Source of the DNA: Caldithrix abyssi
GTDB lineage: Bacteria; Calditrichota; Calditrichia; Calditrichales; Calditrichaceae
Direction of reading: 5' to 3'
NCBI GenBank assembly: GCA_011369465.1
Contig: DRQG01000067.1
Location: 1-60,899, forward strand
DNA length: 60,899 nt
Part shown: piece after piece, positions 35,532 to 44,296 of the stretch
Position numbering within the stretch: the first letter of the stretch is position 1
How the letters are laid out: each line of letters opens with the position of its first letter
Notes under the pieces: model-generated
Databases searched by the model: none
The model's input: only the letters and a program-made list of their open reading frames with translations
Told to the model about the DNA's origin: nothing
Position numbers and translations under genes: made by a program

Positions 35532-37202
35532 TTACAACACCACCGCCTCCTGATACTCCCCGAATTCTTCGCGCAGAATGCCGCAAATCTCGCCCAGGGT
35601 GGCGTAAGCGCGGGCGGCCTGTACGATAAAGGGCATCAGATTGACCGATTCCTTCCGGGCGCCGTTGCGCAGGGCCTGCAGGGCGGAATTCACCGCGTTG
35701 TTGTCTCTTTCCTTTCGCAATTGTTTTAAATTTTCCATCTGTTTTTGCTGGATGGACGGATCGACGCGCAGGATGTCCTTTTGCCCCTCCTCTTTTATAG
35801 TGTATTGATTTACGCCCACCAGAACCCGTTCACCGGATTCGATTTCCCGCTGATAACGATAAGCGGCGTCCTGAAGTTCCTTTTGCACATATCCCTTTTC
35901 TATGGCCGGCACCATCCCGCCCAACTGTTCGATTTTATCTAAATATTTCCAAACCTTTTCTTCGATTTTATCGGTCAGCGATTCCATAAAATAGGATCCG
36001 GCCAGGGGATCGACCGAATTGGTTACGCCGGACTCGTGAGCCACAATCTGCTGAGTGCGCAGGGCGATGCGCACGGCGTCCTCGGTGGGCAGACCCAGCG
36101 CTTCGTCTTTGGAATTGGTGTGCAGGCTTTGCGTTCCGCCCAATACGGCGGCCAGGGCCTGTATGGTTACCCGCACAATGTTGTTATCCGGCTGCTGCGC
36201 CGTGAGCGTGCTGCCCCCGGTTTGTGTGTGAAAGCGCAGCATCATAGAACGGGGATTTTTGGCCCTGAATTTTTCCTTCATTATTTTGGCCCAGATGCGC
36301 CGCGCAGCCCGGAATTTAGCCACCTCTTCCAGCAAATCGTTATGGGCGTTAAAAAAGAAAGATAGCCGTCCGGCAAAGCGGTCCACGTCCAGACCGGTAT
36401 CCAGCGCGGCCTGAACATAGGTCATGCCGTCGGCCAGGGTAAAGGCCACTTCCTGCACGGCGGTGGAACCGGCCTCGCGGATGTGATAACCGGAAATGCT
36501 GATGGTGTTCCAGTTGGGCATTTCGTCGGCGCAATATTCAAAAATATTGGTAATCAACCGCAGAGAGGGTTGGGGCGGAAAAATATAGGTCCCACGGGCG
36601 ATGTATTCCTTGAGAATGTCATTCTGAATGGTGCCGCGCAGTTTCTCTTTGGCCACCCCCTGCTTTTCGGCCAGGGCTATATAAAAGGCCAGCAAAACCG
36701 CCGCCGGCGCGTTGATGGTCATCGATGTGGATACCTTATCCAGCGGAATGCCGTCAAAAAGGATTTCCATATCGCGCAAAGAATCGATAGCCACGCCCAC
36801 CTTGCCCACTTCGCCCACACTGTGCTCGTCGTCGGAATCGTAGCCGATTTGTGTGGGCAGGTCAAAGGCCACGGAAAGGCCGGTTTGTCCCTGCTCCAGC
36901 AAATATTTATAGCGGCGGTTGGATTCTTCGGCCGTACCAAAACCGGCATACTGACGCATGGTCCAAAAGCGGCCGCGGTACATGGTGGGCTGCACGCCGC
37001 GGGTGTAGGGATACTCGCCGGGAAAGCCGATTTTTTCCAGCCACTGCCGTTCGTCCATTTCGGGTGGCAAAGCGACCCGCTCGGCTTCCAGCCAGGAGTT
37101 GGTGGTAAAGCATTCCTTGCGCTCGGGATTTTTATCCAGCACCTTTTTGAGTGCGCTATTTTCCCATTCTTTCTTCTTTTGTTCAATTAATTTACGGGTC
37201 AT
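35532..37202 (-). CDS. Methylmalonyl-CoA mutase, catalytic (large) subunit
   Basis: 556 residues. Typical blocks: [20 protein letters not shown] (substrate entry), [55 protein letters not shown] and [19 protein letters not shown]. The chain stops after the TIM barrel and linker; the B12 domain is the separate gene at 34561-34965. It converts (R)-methylmalonyl-CoA to succinyl-CoA or the reverse, so the pathway can serve either propionate use or propionate formation. Confidence 0.93.
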   Translation of the reverse strand: MTRKLIEQKKKEWENSALKKVLDKNPERKECFTTNSWLEAERVALPPEMDERQWLEKIGFPGEYPYTRGVQPTMYRGRFWTMRQYAGFGTAEESNRRYKYLLEQGQTGLSVAFDLPTQIGYDSDDEHSVGEVGKVGVAIDSLRDMEILFDGIPLDKVSTSMTINAPAAVLLAFYIALAEKQGVAKEKLRGTIQNDILKEYIARGTYIFPPQPSLRLITNIFEYCADEMPNWNTISISGYHIREAGSTAVQEVAFTLADGMTYVQAALDTGLDVDRFAGRLSFFFNAHNDLLEEVAKFRAARRIWAKIMKEKFRAKNPRSMMLRFHTQTGGSTLTAQQPDNNIVRVTIQALAAVLGGTQSLHTNSKDEALGLPTEDAVRIALRTQQIVAHESGVTNSVDPLAGSYFMESLTDKIEEKVWKYLDKIEQLGGMVPAIEKGYVQKELQDAAYRYQREIESGERVLVGVNQYTIKEEGQKDILRVDPSIQQKQMENLKQLRKERDNNAVNSALQALRNGARKESVNLMPFIVQAARAYATLGEICGILREEFGEYQEAVVL

Positions 37203-37229
37203 GATGTGAACCTTTAAAACTGCTGGGTA

Positions 37230-37465
37230 AATAAAATGTTGTTCAATGAATTAACGGATTGATGAATTAATGAATTGACGGAAGTAATATCCGGAGTGAC
37301 GGATAAACGGAGTATGGAACTATCGGCATAAAAGAACGACCTGGGTTCGCACATTTAAATCTGTAGGTTCCGGATTTTTAATATACCTCTACGTACGGTA
37401 TTGCGCGACATGAGTCGCGTTACATGCATCAATCCATTTATTCAATAATTCATCCATTCGGTTTA
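37230..37465. repeat. Intergenic repeat block with GAATTGATGAATTA and GGAGTGACGG words
   Basis: TGTTCAATGAATTAACGG-type words (37231-37286), GGAGTGACGGATAAACGG (37291-37310) and ATCAATCCATTTATTCAATAATTC-type words (37428-37460). The gap 37203-37754 has no gene; its right end holds the operator-like array in front of the Fic gene. Confidence 0.75.
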
Positions 37466-37652
37466 GCGTTTGTGCACGTTAAAGGTTGAATTTACCTACC
37501 TCACAAAATAAAAGCAACCGAGGCAGCAGATGAAACCTTTTTCAACTTTTTCACTACTAAATCGGCTGCAATCTTATTCGCTTTTTAATACCGGCTTTTA
37601 AAATAGCAGACCTTATTTGGTAAAGTTTTTTTGTTTTCTTTTTAAACCATTA

Positions 37653-37743
37653 TCTAAAATAAAGGCGATTTTTATTTTAGATTTTGATTGTTTTCTAAAA
37701 TAAGCTATATTCTTTTTTAGAAAATGTATTTTTTCTAAAATAA
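37653..37743. promoter_or_regulatory. Array of five TCTAAAATAA motifs before the Fic gene
   Basis: Direct copies at 37653-37662, 37694-37703 and 37734-37743; inverted copies at 37672-37681 (TTATTTTAGA, perfect) and 37713-37721 (TTTTTTAGA, imperfect). The last ends 12 bases before the ATG at 37755. The spacing of about 40 bases between direct copies fits repeated helical phasing. A repressor array is the likely reading, possibly for the winged-helix end of the Fic protein itself. Confidence 0.6.
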
Positions 37744-37754
37744 AGGTTTTTATT

Positions 37755-38873
37755 ATGAAGCGTTTTAAAGCCGGCAGGTATGTTAACCAGGGAACGTACA
37801 GGGCCTTTATTCCCGATCCCATAAATCGTAAATGGCTCATCGACGATATGGAAGTTATCCGGTTATTAAGCCGTGCCGATCGGGAACTTGGGCGCCTGGA
37901 TATGTATTCCGAATATGTGAATATTGACCTGTATATCGGCATGCATATCGTCAAAGAAGCGACCCAATCGTCTAAAATAGAAGGCACACAAACTAAAATG
38001 GAAGAAGCTTTTTTAAGTAAAGACGAAATTGATTTTGAGCGGCGCGACGATTGGCAGGAAGTGCAAAACTACATTCAAGCAATGAATCAAGGGGATAATT
38101 GGCTAAAAGCGCTACCGTTTTCTTCCCGATTAATCAAACAGGTGCATAAAGTTTTACTGCAAAACGTGCGCGGTAAGCATCGATTGCCGGGAGAATTCCG
38201 AACCAGCCAAAATTGGATTGGCGGTGCGACCTTAAGCGATGCCGTTTTTATCCCGCCGCCTCATACCATGATCCATGAATTGATGTCCGACCTTGAGAAA
38301 TTTGCCAATGATGAGACAAATCCCGTGCCGGACTTATTAAAGATTGCCTTGATTCATTATCAGTTTGAGACTATTCATCCTTTTTTAGACGGAAACGGCC
38401 GGGTGGGACGTTTGTTGATTCCCCTTTATCTGGTGAACCAAAAAATTTTAAAAAGACCGATCCTCTATCTTTCCGATTTCTTTGAGAGAAACCGTTCGCT
38501 TTACTATGATAATTTAATGCGCGTAAGAACGGCTAACGATATCAATCAATGGTTTAAATTTTTCTTAAACGGTGTAACGGAAACGGCTGTAAAAGGTGTA
38601 AAGACCTTTGACGGCATTCTACAGCTACAAAGAGAAATAGATGTCAAACTTAAAACCTTAAAATCGAGAGAAGGAAATGCCCGAAAATTGATTGAATATC
38701 TATATTCTACGCCGATTATTCGGGCGCAGCAAGTGGAAAAAATTGTCGGCTTGTCCGGCGCTTCGGCCTATAAATTGGTCAATGATCTGGAACGATTGGA
38801 TGTTTTGAAAGAGGTTACCGGAGGCAAACGAAAGCGATTATTTGTTTTTTACAAATACATCAATTTGTTTTAA
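37755..38873 (+). CDS. Fic-domain protein with N-terminal inhibitory motif and C-terminal winged helix
   Basis: 372 residues. The inhibitory helix motif SSKIEG (Ser72, Glu76, Gly77) precedes the Fic core, as in class II Fic proteins. The catalytic motif is HPFLDGNGRVGR with His208. The tail (PIIRAQQVEKIVGLSGASA, residues about 318-340) is a winged helix-turn-helix. Fic enzymes usually transfer AMP to protein hydroxyl groups, and class II members are held off by their own Glu. AAAGG 8 bases before ATG 37755 is the ribosome binding site. Next to it lies a DUF4143 ATPase gene, and a decayed copy of this gene lies at 40440-40672. Confidence 0.9.
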   Translation: MKRFKAGRYVNQGTYRAFIPDPINRKWLIDDMEVIRLLSRADRELGRLDMYSEYVNIDLYIGMHIVKEATQSSKIEGTQTKMEEAFLSKDEIDFERRDDWQEVQNYIQAMNQGDNWLKALPFSSRLIKQVHKVLLQNVRGKHRLPGEFRTSQNWIGGATLSDAVFIPPPHTMIHELMSDLEKFANDETNPVPDLLKIALIHYQFETIHPFLDGNGRVGRLLIPLYLVNQKILKRPILYLSDFFERNRSLYYDNLMRVRTANDINQWFKFFLNGVTETAVKGVKTFDGILQLQREIDVKLKTLKSREGNARKLIEYLYSTPIIRAQQVEKIVGLSGASAYKLVNDLERLDVLKEVTGGKRKRLFVFYKYINLF

Positions 38874-39040
38874 CAAGTCCTATCTTACAGCTTAAGTAAA
38901 TGGTGTAATATTAAATAGCCCCCTTGTCCTTTTCCGGTTTTTGTATTAATATTGAACCATCCAATCTCTTTTCATTTGTCATTGGTCTTTTGTCATATAT
39001 TTCTTGTATCTCATATAAAATACCTGTAAATTTTAAAAGT

Positions 39041-40303
39041 ATGATTGAAAATTTACAGAAATATCGATTTTTACAGGAATCACTTCCGCATCCGGGCAGT
39101 AAACGCCTGGTGCTTATTACCGGCGCCCGGCAAACGGGGAAAACCACTTTAGCGCGCAAGGTGTATGCATCGTTAAATTATATTAATCTGGATGCGCCGG
39201 AAAACCGCGACGTTGTTCGTGAAATACCTTCCGCGGCCTGGGGCAGAGATATAGGTACAGCTATTATTGATGAAGCCCAGAAGGAGCCGATCGCTTTTGA
39301 TAAGGTTAAATATGCTTACGATAACGGCGATATTACTTTTCAGGTGCTTTTAGGTTCCAGTCAGATTCAGTTGATAAAACGCATCCGTGAATCGCTGGCC
39401 GGCCGGGTTTTTATTTATGAACTCTGGCCGTTGATGATGAAAGAGCTTCTTCTGGACGCCAATGCTGCCAATATTCAACCGCCTTTAATAGATCGTTTGT
39501 TCAGCGATGAATCCGTTACGGACATTTTTAGTCCGCTGCCCTCGCTGGAATTGTTGGATGGAAAATACGCCAAAGGCAAATCAGCCGAGAATTATTTATT
39601 ACGCTGGGGTGGAATGCCCGCTTTGTTGCCTTTAAATGATAAGGAACGAACAAAGTGGCTGCGCGATTATGAATACACCTACCTTGAACGCGATCTGGCT
39701 GATTTGGCGCGCTTGAATGATTTATTGCCTTTCAGAAAACTCCAGAAATTAACAGCTTTGGGTTCAGGCAGTTTATTAAACTTTTCAGAACTGGCCCGGG
39801 ATGCAGCCATTTCCGTGCAAACAGCGCGGAATTATTTGCAATATTTACACATATCCTATAAGGTGCTTCTTCTGCAGCCGTTTTATCGTAATTTAACCAG
39901 TTCTGTGGTCAAAACTCCCAAAGTTTACTGGTTAGACATCGGATTATTACGAACTCTAACCGGCTTTGAGGGAGAATTTTCTGGCAGTATTTACGAAACC
40001 ATGGTCATTGGGGAGCTTTTTAAATGGGTGCGGACCTGTCAAAAGAATGCCGAGCTTTTCTTCTATCGTACCCGTTCCGGACTGGAAATCGACGTATTGT
40101 TACAAACGCCTTCCGGCTATGTGGGAATGGAAATCAAAGCGCGTGAACAAGCGTATGCATCCGATGCCACCGCCTTGAAAAAAGTAGCGGCAGCGCTTGG
40201 CGGTAAATGGCGTGGCGGATTGGTTATCTATCGGGGCAAAAAAATTGCTCATCTTGGCGAACCGGATATCTGGGCTGTTCCTTCCTGGCGGTTGTTTACC
40301 TGA
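39041..40303 (+). CDS. AAA ATPase with DUF4143 C-terminal domain
   Basis: 420 residues from ATG 39041. An in-frame non-ATG start at 38924 would add 39 unlikely residues. Walker A is LITGARQTGKTTLARKVY, Walker B is AIIDEAQKEP, sensor region VLLGSSQIQLI, then the arginine-rich ESLAGRVFIYELWPL. The DUF4143 part includes YTYLERDLADLARL and a nuclease-like end ELFFYRTRSGLEIDVLL with VGMEIKARE. The family is abundant, often mobile or horizontally acquired, with suspected toxin-antitoxin or defence roles. It is 167 bases after the Fic gene, same strand. Confidence 0.88.
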   Translation: MIENLQKYRFLQESLPHPGSKRLVLITGARQTGKTTLARKVYASLNYINLDAPENRDVVREIPSAAWGRDIGTAIIDEAQKEPIAFDKVKYAYDNGDITFQVLLGSSQIQLIKRIRESLAGRVFIYELWPLMMKELLLDANAANIQPPLIDRLFSDESVTDIFSPLPSLELLDGKYAKGKSAENYLLRWGGMPALLPLNDKERTKWLRDYEYTYLERDLADLARLNDLLPFRKLQKLTALGSGSLLNFSELARDAAISVQTARNYLQYLHISYKVLLLQPFYRNLTSSVVKTPKVYWLDIGLLRTLTGFEGEFSGSIYETMVIGELFKWVRTCQKNAELFFYRTRSGLEIDVLLQTPSGYVGMEIKAREQAYASDATALKKVAAALGGKWRGGLVIYRGKKIAHLGEPDIWAVPSWRLFT

Positions 40304-40439
40304 TAATGCGATTAAGAACAATCTTTTGTCATAGGATTTGATGATGCGTTGGCTTTCCGTTTTTCCCAACGCTGAAGCATTGTTTAGTCTTTTGGGAATC
40401 TTCCACCCTTTTGTACGAGTGTAAAAATTTTCTTCTGGC

Positions 40440-40672
40440 CTTATTTGGTAAAGTCTTTTTAAACCATTATATAAAATAAAGGGTATTTATTTAAAGCTAT
40501 TTAAAGTCGGTAGGTACGATATCAGAGAACGTATCGGGCTTTTATTCCCGATCCCATAAATCGCCGATGGCTAATCGGCGATATCGAAGTTATTCGGTTA
40601 TTAAGCCGCGCCGATCGGGAACTGGGCGTCTGGATATGTATTCAGAATATGTGAAAATTGACCTTTATAGCT
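40440..40672 (+). pseudogene. Truncated second Fic gene with its upstream region
   Basis: From TTATTTGGTAAAGT (also at 37613) through a decayed leader, the stretch parallels 37612-37933, the promoter and first 60 codons of the intact Fic gene. A well-preserved part is 40541-40668, with CTTTTATTCCCGATCCCATA and GGTTATTAAGCC shared with the intact gene. Deletions break the frame and the start codon region is lost (the TCTAAAATAA motif is reduced to TATAAAATAA). The homology ends near 40672, where an insertion-sequence remnant begins. Confidence 0.85.
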
Positions 40673-40897
40673 TGTACGCTGATGCATGCTTTCCGGAACC
40701 AGCACCTTAAGGGCAAATCCCTGGCCAAGGCACGGTTCGACACTATTCGTCTGAAGCTTTTTAAGATAGGTGCCCGTGTAAGGTATTTGAGAACTAAAAT
40801 AAAGATACGCCTGTCGTCGGGCTATGCGTTTAAGGATGGGTTTCGCAAAATCCAACAATCATATTTTTGTATGAGTTATCCATACTTGAATCAATAA
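40670..40897 (+). pseudogene. C-terminal remnant of an IS1380-type transposase
   Basis: The last 75 or so codons read AFRNQHLKGKSLAKARFD, TIRLKLFKIGARVRYL, IKIRLSSGYAFKDGFRKI, ending at TAA 40897. The TIRLKLFKIGA block and the SSGYAF..FR end are typical of the IS1380 family C-terminus. The N-terminal three quarters, including the DDE residues, are missing. It is joined directly to the broken Fic copy, which suggests an insertion followed by deletion. Confidence 0.75.
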
Positions 40898-40940
40898 AAA
40901 AACACTCAACCCCCTATTTGATGCCAGGGGATTGAGTGTT
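40896..40940 (-). terminator. Rho-independent terminator after the lipoprotein operon
   Basis: Arms AACACTCAACCCCC (40901-40914) and GGGGATTGAGTGTT (40927-40940) pair over 13 of 14 positions around a 12-base loop, with seven A on the plus strand to the left. On the minus strand this reads as hairpin plus U-run about 35 bases after the stop of the gene at 40974. Confidence 0.85.
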
Positions 40941-40973
40941 TATTAAGATTAAACTAAAAACAAAACAATCTTC

Positions 40974-42647
40974 TTATTTCAAAGCCCAAATCGCTTCATA
41001 GGCCCGGTTTTTTTCTTCCGTTTTAATTTTATGAATGCCCGTTTCCAGCGCTTTCATCAGTTCTTTTTCACGGATCACATTGGGCAGCACGTCCATCAAA
41101 TAATCGGCGTTCATTTTTGCCTGCTCAAGAGGCATACCGCTGCCGTGCACCAAACCCTGCAGATAGATGGTCGGGCCGGCTTTGTACCCGTTGGGCGGGC
41201 CGGAAATACGGATGCTCATACGCGGTGTCAGTGAAAACGATTCCCAGGGCATTTCCAGGTCAATGGTTACGGCGATCAGGCCGTCCACGCCCAGTTCCCG
41301 GATCAGACGCGCGTCCTTACGGTCCCAGGCAAAAGTGGTGGAAATATCATTGAGAATTTCGGTGAAGGTGGTGGGGATCAGGTTCTTTGTGCCCTTATAG
41401 CTCTTTTCCACTTCAACAACCGATACTTTATCTTTAATGGGCGCCAGCTCTTTGTAAGACGGCGCCCGAAGGACATCCTCGACGGGTATCAGTTCGATAT
41501 CATAATTGTTCTTCAATACTCGTTCAAAATCCGCGTAAAGCTTATTAACCAGATTCTCCCAGTAATCGTCGGGCAGTGTGGGAAAAGTGCGTGTTGTGGT
41601 TGTTGTTGTGGTAGTGGTTACATTTCCGATTGTAGATGAATGGCTTGAGGTTCTTTGTTGCTGCAATTTGGTAGCCCGTACGGTAAAAGAAGCCATGGCG
41701 AATTTCCTGCCGCTGCTCACGGGCCGTCCGAAATAGGCATTGGGTTTATTAAACTCCACCTGCATAAAACCGTCATCTTTTTCCAGCGTCTCCCTGATAT
41801 TTATCGTTTGACCGTCCACGGTACCGACCCAGGTTTCGTCCAGTTCACCCTGTACAGTTACCGGCACGCAATCCAGCGCCTGTCCGATAATTTGTGTGGC
41901 GCCGACGCCTTTAACATTGGCCGGTGTGACGTTAAAACGTTCCACTCTCAGCCAGTTTGAACCGGATATGGGCGCGTAGGGCGTTATGGCGTTTTGCCAC
42001 ATGGCCGCGGGCAGATGCATCTTGTCTGCGTATTTAAACGTACCGTATTCAAGAAAGGAATGAATGCCCATAACAGAGCTGAGCAGAGCGATGCTTATTT
42101 CTTCACCGGGGCGTTGATTTTCGGCTTTAAGTTCAAGGTCCAAAGGTTGGGTAATATCAACAACGGCGTTTTCTTTTTTACCATTGATGCTTTTAATTTT
42201 AATGGGCGGCGGCGGGGTTACCGTAAAAGATACTTCCTGTCCCGTGCTGGTTTTGATGACAACTTTTTTGGGAGAGACGTCATTGGCATCCAGCCACTTG
42301 CCGTAATATCCATTTTTTATGTGCGGCACTACTTCTCCGTCGATGATTACCTGCCCATCCACCTTAAGCATGCCCACGCCATCGCGGTTTAGCAGGCTTA
42401 CATAGACCATATTGGCGCCGTCCCGCCAGGTTTCTTCAAAATACTCTGAGGCAATGTCGTTCGTGGCTTTCGGATAAACGTTGCGCATAAAGAATACAGA
42501 AACCGCCGCTTCGTTCAGATCATTTGTGGTTCCTGTCAAAAAACTGCCGGCGATATTCCCCACCTGCTTCATAATGGAACTGCAACCGGCTAACAAAATT
42601 ATCGCTGATATGATTAACATACCTGTTATTAAAGTCCTTTGCTTCAT
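40974..42647 (-). CDS. Large lipoprotein of unknown function with poly-threonine linker
   Basis: 557 residues. Lipobox LLAGC (Cys22). The body has an N-terminal part with a PEGA-like carboxypeptidase-regulatory sequence (GVGMLKVDGQVIIDGEVVPH) and a middle region up to residue 330. A run of nine Thr flanked by Ser/His (about 345-365, encoded by near-ACN repeats) separates it from a C-terminal domain with RLIRELGVDGLIAVTIDLEM. That last motif recalls the CsgG/TolB-like group of lipoproteins that test for multi-gene dependency; this is weak. It is second in the operon after the small lipoprotein gene. Confidence 0.75.
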   Translation of the reverse strand: MKQRTLITGMLIISAIILLAGCSSIMKQVGNIAGSFLTGTTNDLNEAAVSVFFMRNVYPKATNDIASEYFEETWRDGANMVYVSLLNRDGVGMLKVDGQVIIDGEVVPHIKNGYYGKWLDANDVSPKKVVIKTSTGQEVSFTVTPPPPIKIKSINGKKENAVVDITQPLDLELKAENQRPGEEISIALLSSVMGIHSFLEYGTFKYADKMHLPAAMWQNAITPYAPISGSNWLRVERFNVTPANVKGVGATQIIGQALDCVPVTVQGELDETWVGTVDGQTINIRETLEKDDGFMQVEFNKPNAYFGRPVSSGRKFAMASFTVRATKLQQQRTSSHSSTIGNVTTTTTTTTTRTFPTLPDDYWENLVNKLYADFERVLKNNYDIELIPVEDVLRAPSYKELAPIKDKVSVVEVEKSYKGTKNLIPTTFTEILNDISTTFAWDRKDARLIRELGVDGLIAVTIDLEMPWESFSLTPRMSIRISGPPNGYKAGPTIYLQGLVHGSGMPLEQAKMNADYLMDVLPNVIREKELMKALETGIHKIKTEEKNRAYEAIWALK

Positions 42648-42736
42648 AATATCTCCTTTTTATGGTAGGCTAATGTCGTTTAAATTCATCTGTTTAAAAC
42701 ACTGCTATCTGATAAAACAGCGTTATAAACAGCACA

Positions 42737-43123
42737 TTAAGGTGTAAAATCCGTATAGCCGGTTTTACCGTCAAGAAGCGTGACCGACACCCTGTATTCA
42801 ACGCCGGAGGCCAGTGTAATTTCTGCTGTTGCAGTAGCCACAGCGCCTGTCGGGACAGCGCCATGTTTCGCAGGCGAAGCAATGTTGCCCTGCCCGGGAG
42901 TCGCTATTCCCCAGACGATTACCGTGGGTTCCGAGGTACGCACAACGCTGACGCTGAAGGCCTTGCCGACCGTCCATGAATATTCCGGTTTGGTACCGCT
43001 GCCGACGGTTACTTTAAAATCACCGTTCGCGGTTGAAGCGGTCGGATTGTCTTTTTCAGAACACGCTGTAACCATAAAAATGGATATTATCGCAACAAAT
43101 ATAAATGTTTTCCTGAAACACAT
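42737..43123 (-). CDS. Small lipoprotein, possibly carbohydrate- or ligand-binding beta domain
   Basis: 128 residues from ATG 43123, chosen for AAGGAGG 7 bases upstream (the open frame extends to 43192). Lipobox VTAC with Cys at about 21, then SEKDNPTAS. The rest is Ala/Val/Thr-rich and looks like a single beta-sandwich (ATATAEITLASGVEYRVSVT). No family recognised. It is first gene of a two-gene lipoprotein operon (89-base gap to the next) with the 20-base dyad S1 68 bases before its start. Confidence 0.7.
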   Translation of the reverse strand: MCFRKTFIFVAIISIFMVTACSEKDNPTASTANGDFKVTVGSGTKPEYSWTVGKAFSVSVVRTSEPTVIVWGIATPGQGNIASPAKHGAVPTGAVATATAEITLASGVEYRVSVTLLDGKTGYTDFTP

Positions 43124-43190
43124 GGTATGCCTCCTTTTGTGAGTGGTAAAATGATTTAGTGTAAAGATAGACAGACGGAATTGGCTTGAC

Positions 43191-43210
43191 AATACGGCAT
43201 TTGACGTATT
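43191..43210. promoter_or_regulatory. 20-bp dyad S1, candidate regulator site upstream of the lipoprotein operon
   Basis: AATACGGCATTTGACGTATT. Aligned with S2 (44239-44258) and S3 (46585-46604) it shares at least 16 of 20 positions with each. The two halves are near inverted copies (AATASGGCA against AATASGKCA). Confidence 0.65.
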
Positions 43211-43377
43211 TAAGGTCGGTATATCACATCCAAAGCCGGGAAAGGGATTTCACAAAGAGAAAAGGTGGATAAAATTACGGTTAGATGCATTGCTGTCCAA
43301 AATAAATTAATGTAAGCAAAATTTGTATTGTTTTTAAAAGAGTTAAATGCCTTTAAAAGCCATCAATAAGTTCAGGC

Positions 43378-43496
43378 CGTTTTAACCCACCCCTGCCTGC
43401 CGCAGGCACGGCCTAACCCCTCCGTTGGAGGGGAATCATATTTCCCCTCTCGGGAGGGGATTAAGCCTGCGCGCCGTGGCGTGGGGTGGGTTTAAA
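43378..43496. repeat. MITE-like long inverted repeat (about 115 bp)
   Basis: Outer arms TTTAACCCACCCC (from 43381) and GGGGTGGGTTTAAA (ends about 43496), inner arms AACCCCTCC...GGAGGGGAAT and TTTCCCCTCTCGGGAGGGGA. The halves of the element pair along most of its length. Between the lipoprotein and regulator genes there is no other ORF in 43211-43537. Confidence 0.85.
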
Positions 43497-43537
43497 CTTT
43501 GATAACATTAACATAATTTATTTTGAACAAGTATGGG

Positions 43538-44194
43538 TTAGATGAGTTTGTGTTTTTGTGCCAGAAGCACGGCTTCTATTTTATTGTGAACGTGCAGTTT
43601 TCTATAGATGTTTTCGATATGTTTACGAACGGTTGAAGGGGAGACAAATAAGGTGTTGGCAATTTTTTGATAATCGAGTCCCTGGCTTATATGTTCCAAT
43701 ACTTCAACTTCCCTCCTGGTCAAAGTGATCTCTTGTCGTGCTTCCGGTTCTTGCACGCTGGAAGGATTTCTTAACAGGTTCAAAGTTTTTGCCGCGATGC
43801 TTGGAGACATGGGCGCCCCGCCATCCCGGATGGATTTGATTCCATCGACGATAACCCCGGCGGGTTCATCTTTAAGCAAGTAGCCGTTTGCCCCGGCCTG
43901 TATGGCCCGGAATATTTTATCCTCATCGTCAAAAACGGTGAGCATAACAATCCTGATTTCTGGATAGTTTTTTTTTACCTCGGCGGTAGCTTCGATACCG
44001 TCCATGTCCGGCATCTCTATATCCATCAGGATTACGTCAATATCCGGGTCGTTTTCAAGCTGCTTTAAAAGCGCAACGCCGTTTAGCGCGTGAAACTTAA
44101 ACGTAACCACATCGTCGAAGATAGCAAGTTTATCCCGGATAGCCTCAGCCAGTCTTTGATTATCTTCCGCTAATGCAATTTTTATTTTAGTCAT
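43538..44194 (-). CDS. NarL/FixJ-type response regulator
   Basis: 218 residues. Receiver with IALAEDNQRLAEAI, phosphoacceptor Asp58 in VILMDIEMPDMDG, and MLTVFDDEDKIFRAI. The LuxR-type helix-turn-helix has LTRREVEVLEHISQGLDYQK, IANTLFVSPSTVRKHIENIY and RKLHVHNKIEAVL. It is downstream of the TPR kinase on the same strand with a 102-base gap, and that gap holds the dyad S2, so self-regulation is plausible. Confidence 0.92.
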   Translation of the reverse strand: MTKIKIALAEDNQRLAEAIRDKLAIFDDVVTFKFHALNGVALLKQLENDPDIDVILMDIEMPDMDGIEATAEVKKNYPEIRIVMLTVFDDEDKIFRAIQAGANGYLLKDEPAGVIVDGIKSIRDGGAPMSPSIAAKTLNLLRNPSSVQEPEARQEITLTRREVEVLEHISQGLDYQKIANTLFVSPSTVRKHIENIYRKLHVHNKIEAVLLAQKHKLI

Positions 44195-44238
44195 TTTTTA
44201 CTCCGGTCTGATATGTACGCACTTTGATGGAAAAAAAC

Positions 44239-44258
44239 CATAGGGCATATGACCTATT
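44239..44258. promoter_or_regulatory. 20-bp dyad S2, candidate regulator site upstream of the NarL-type gene
   Basis: CATAGGGCATATGACCTATT, 44 bases before the ATG of the regulator gene. Core ATAGG..CCTAT is palindromic. Confidence 0.65.
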
Positions 44259-44296
44259 TTTGACTTGATCAGGGGCTTGGGAAACCAAAAAATGAA

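Noticed and set aside
36483-37190. 235-residue open frame opposite the mutase gene
   Set aside because: Shadow of a highly conserved gene with GC-rich codons.
38924-39040. Longer start for the DUF4143 ATPase
   Set aside because: The extension begins with a non-ATG codon, is hydrophobic and unlike the family N-terminus, which begins near the ATG at 39041.
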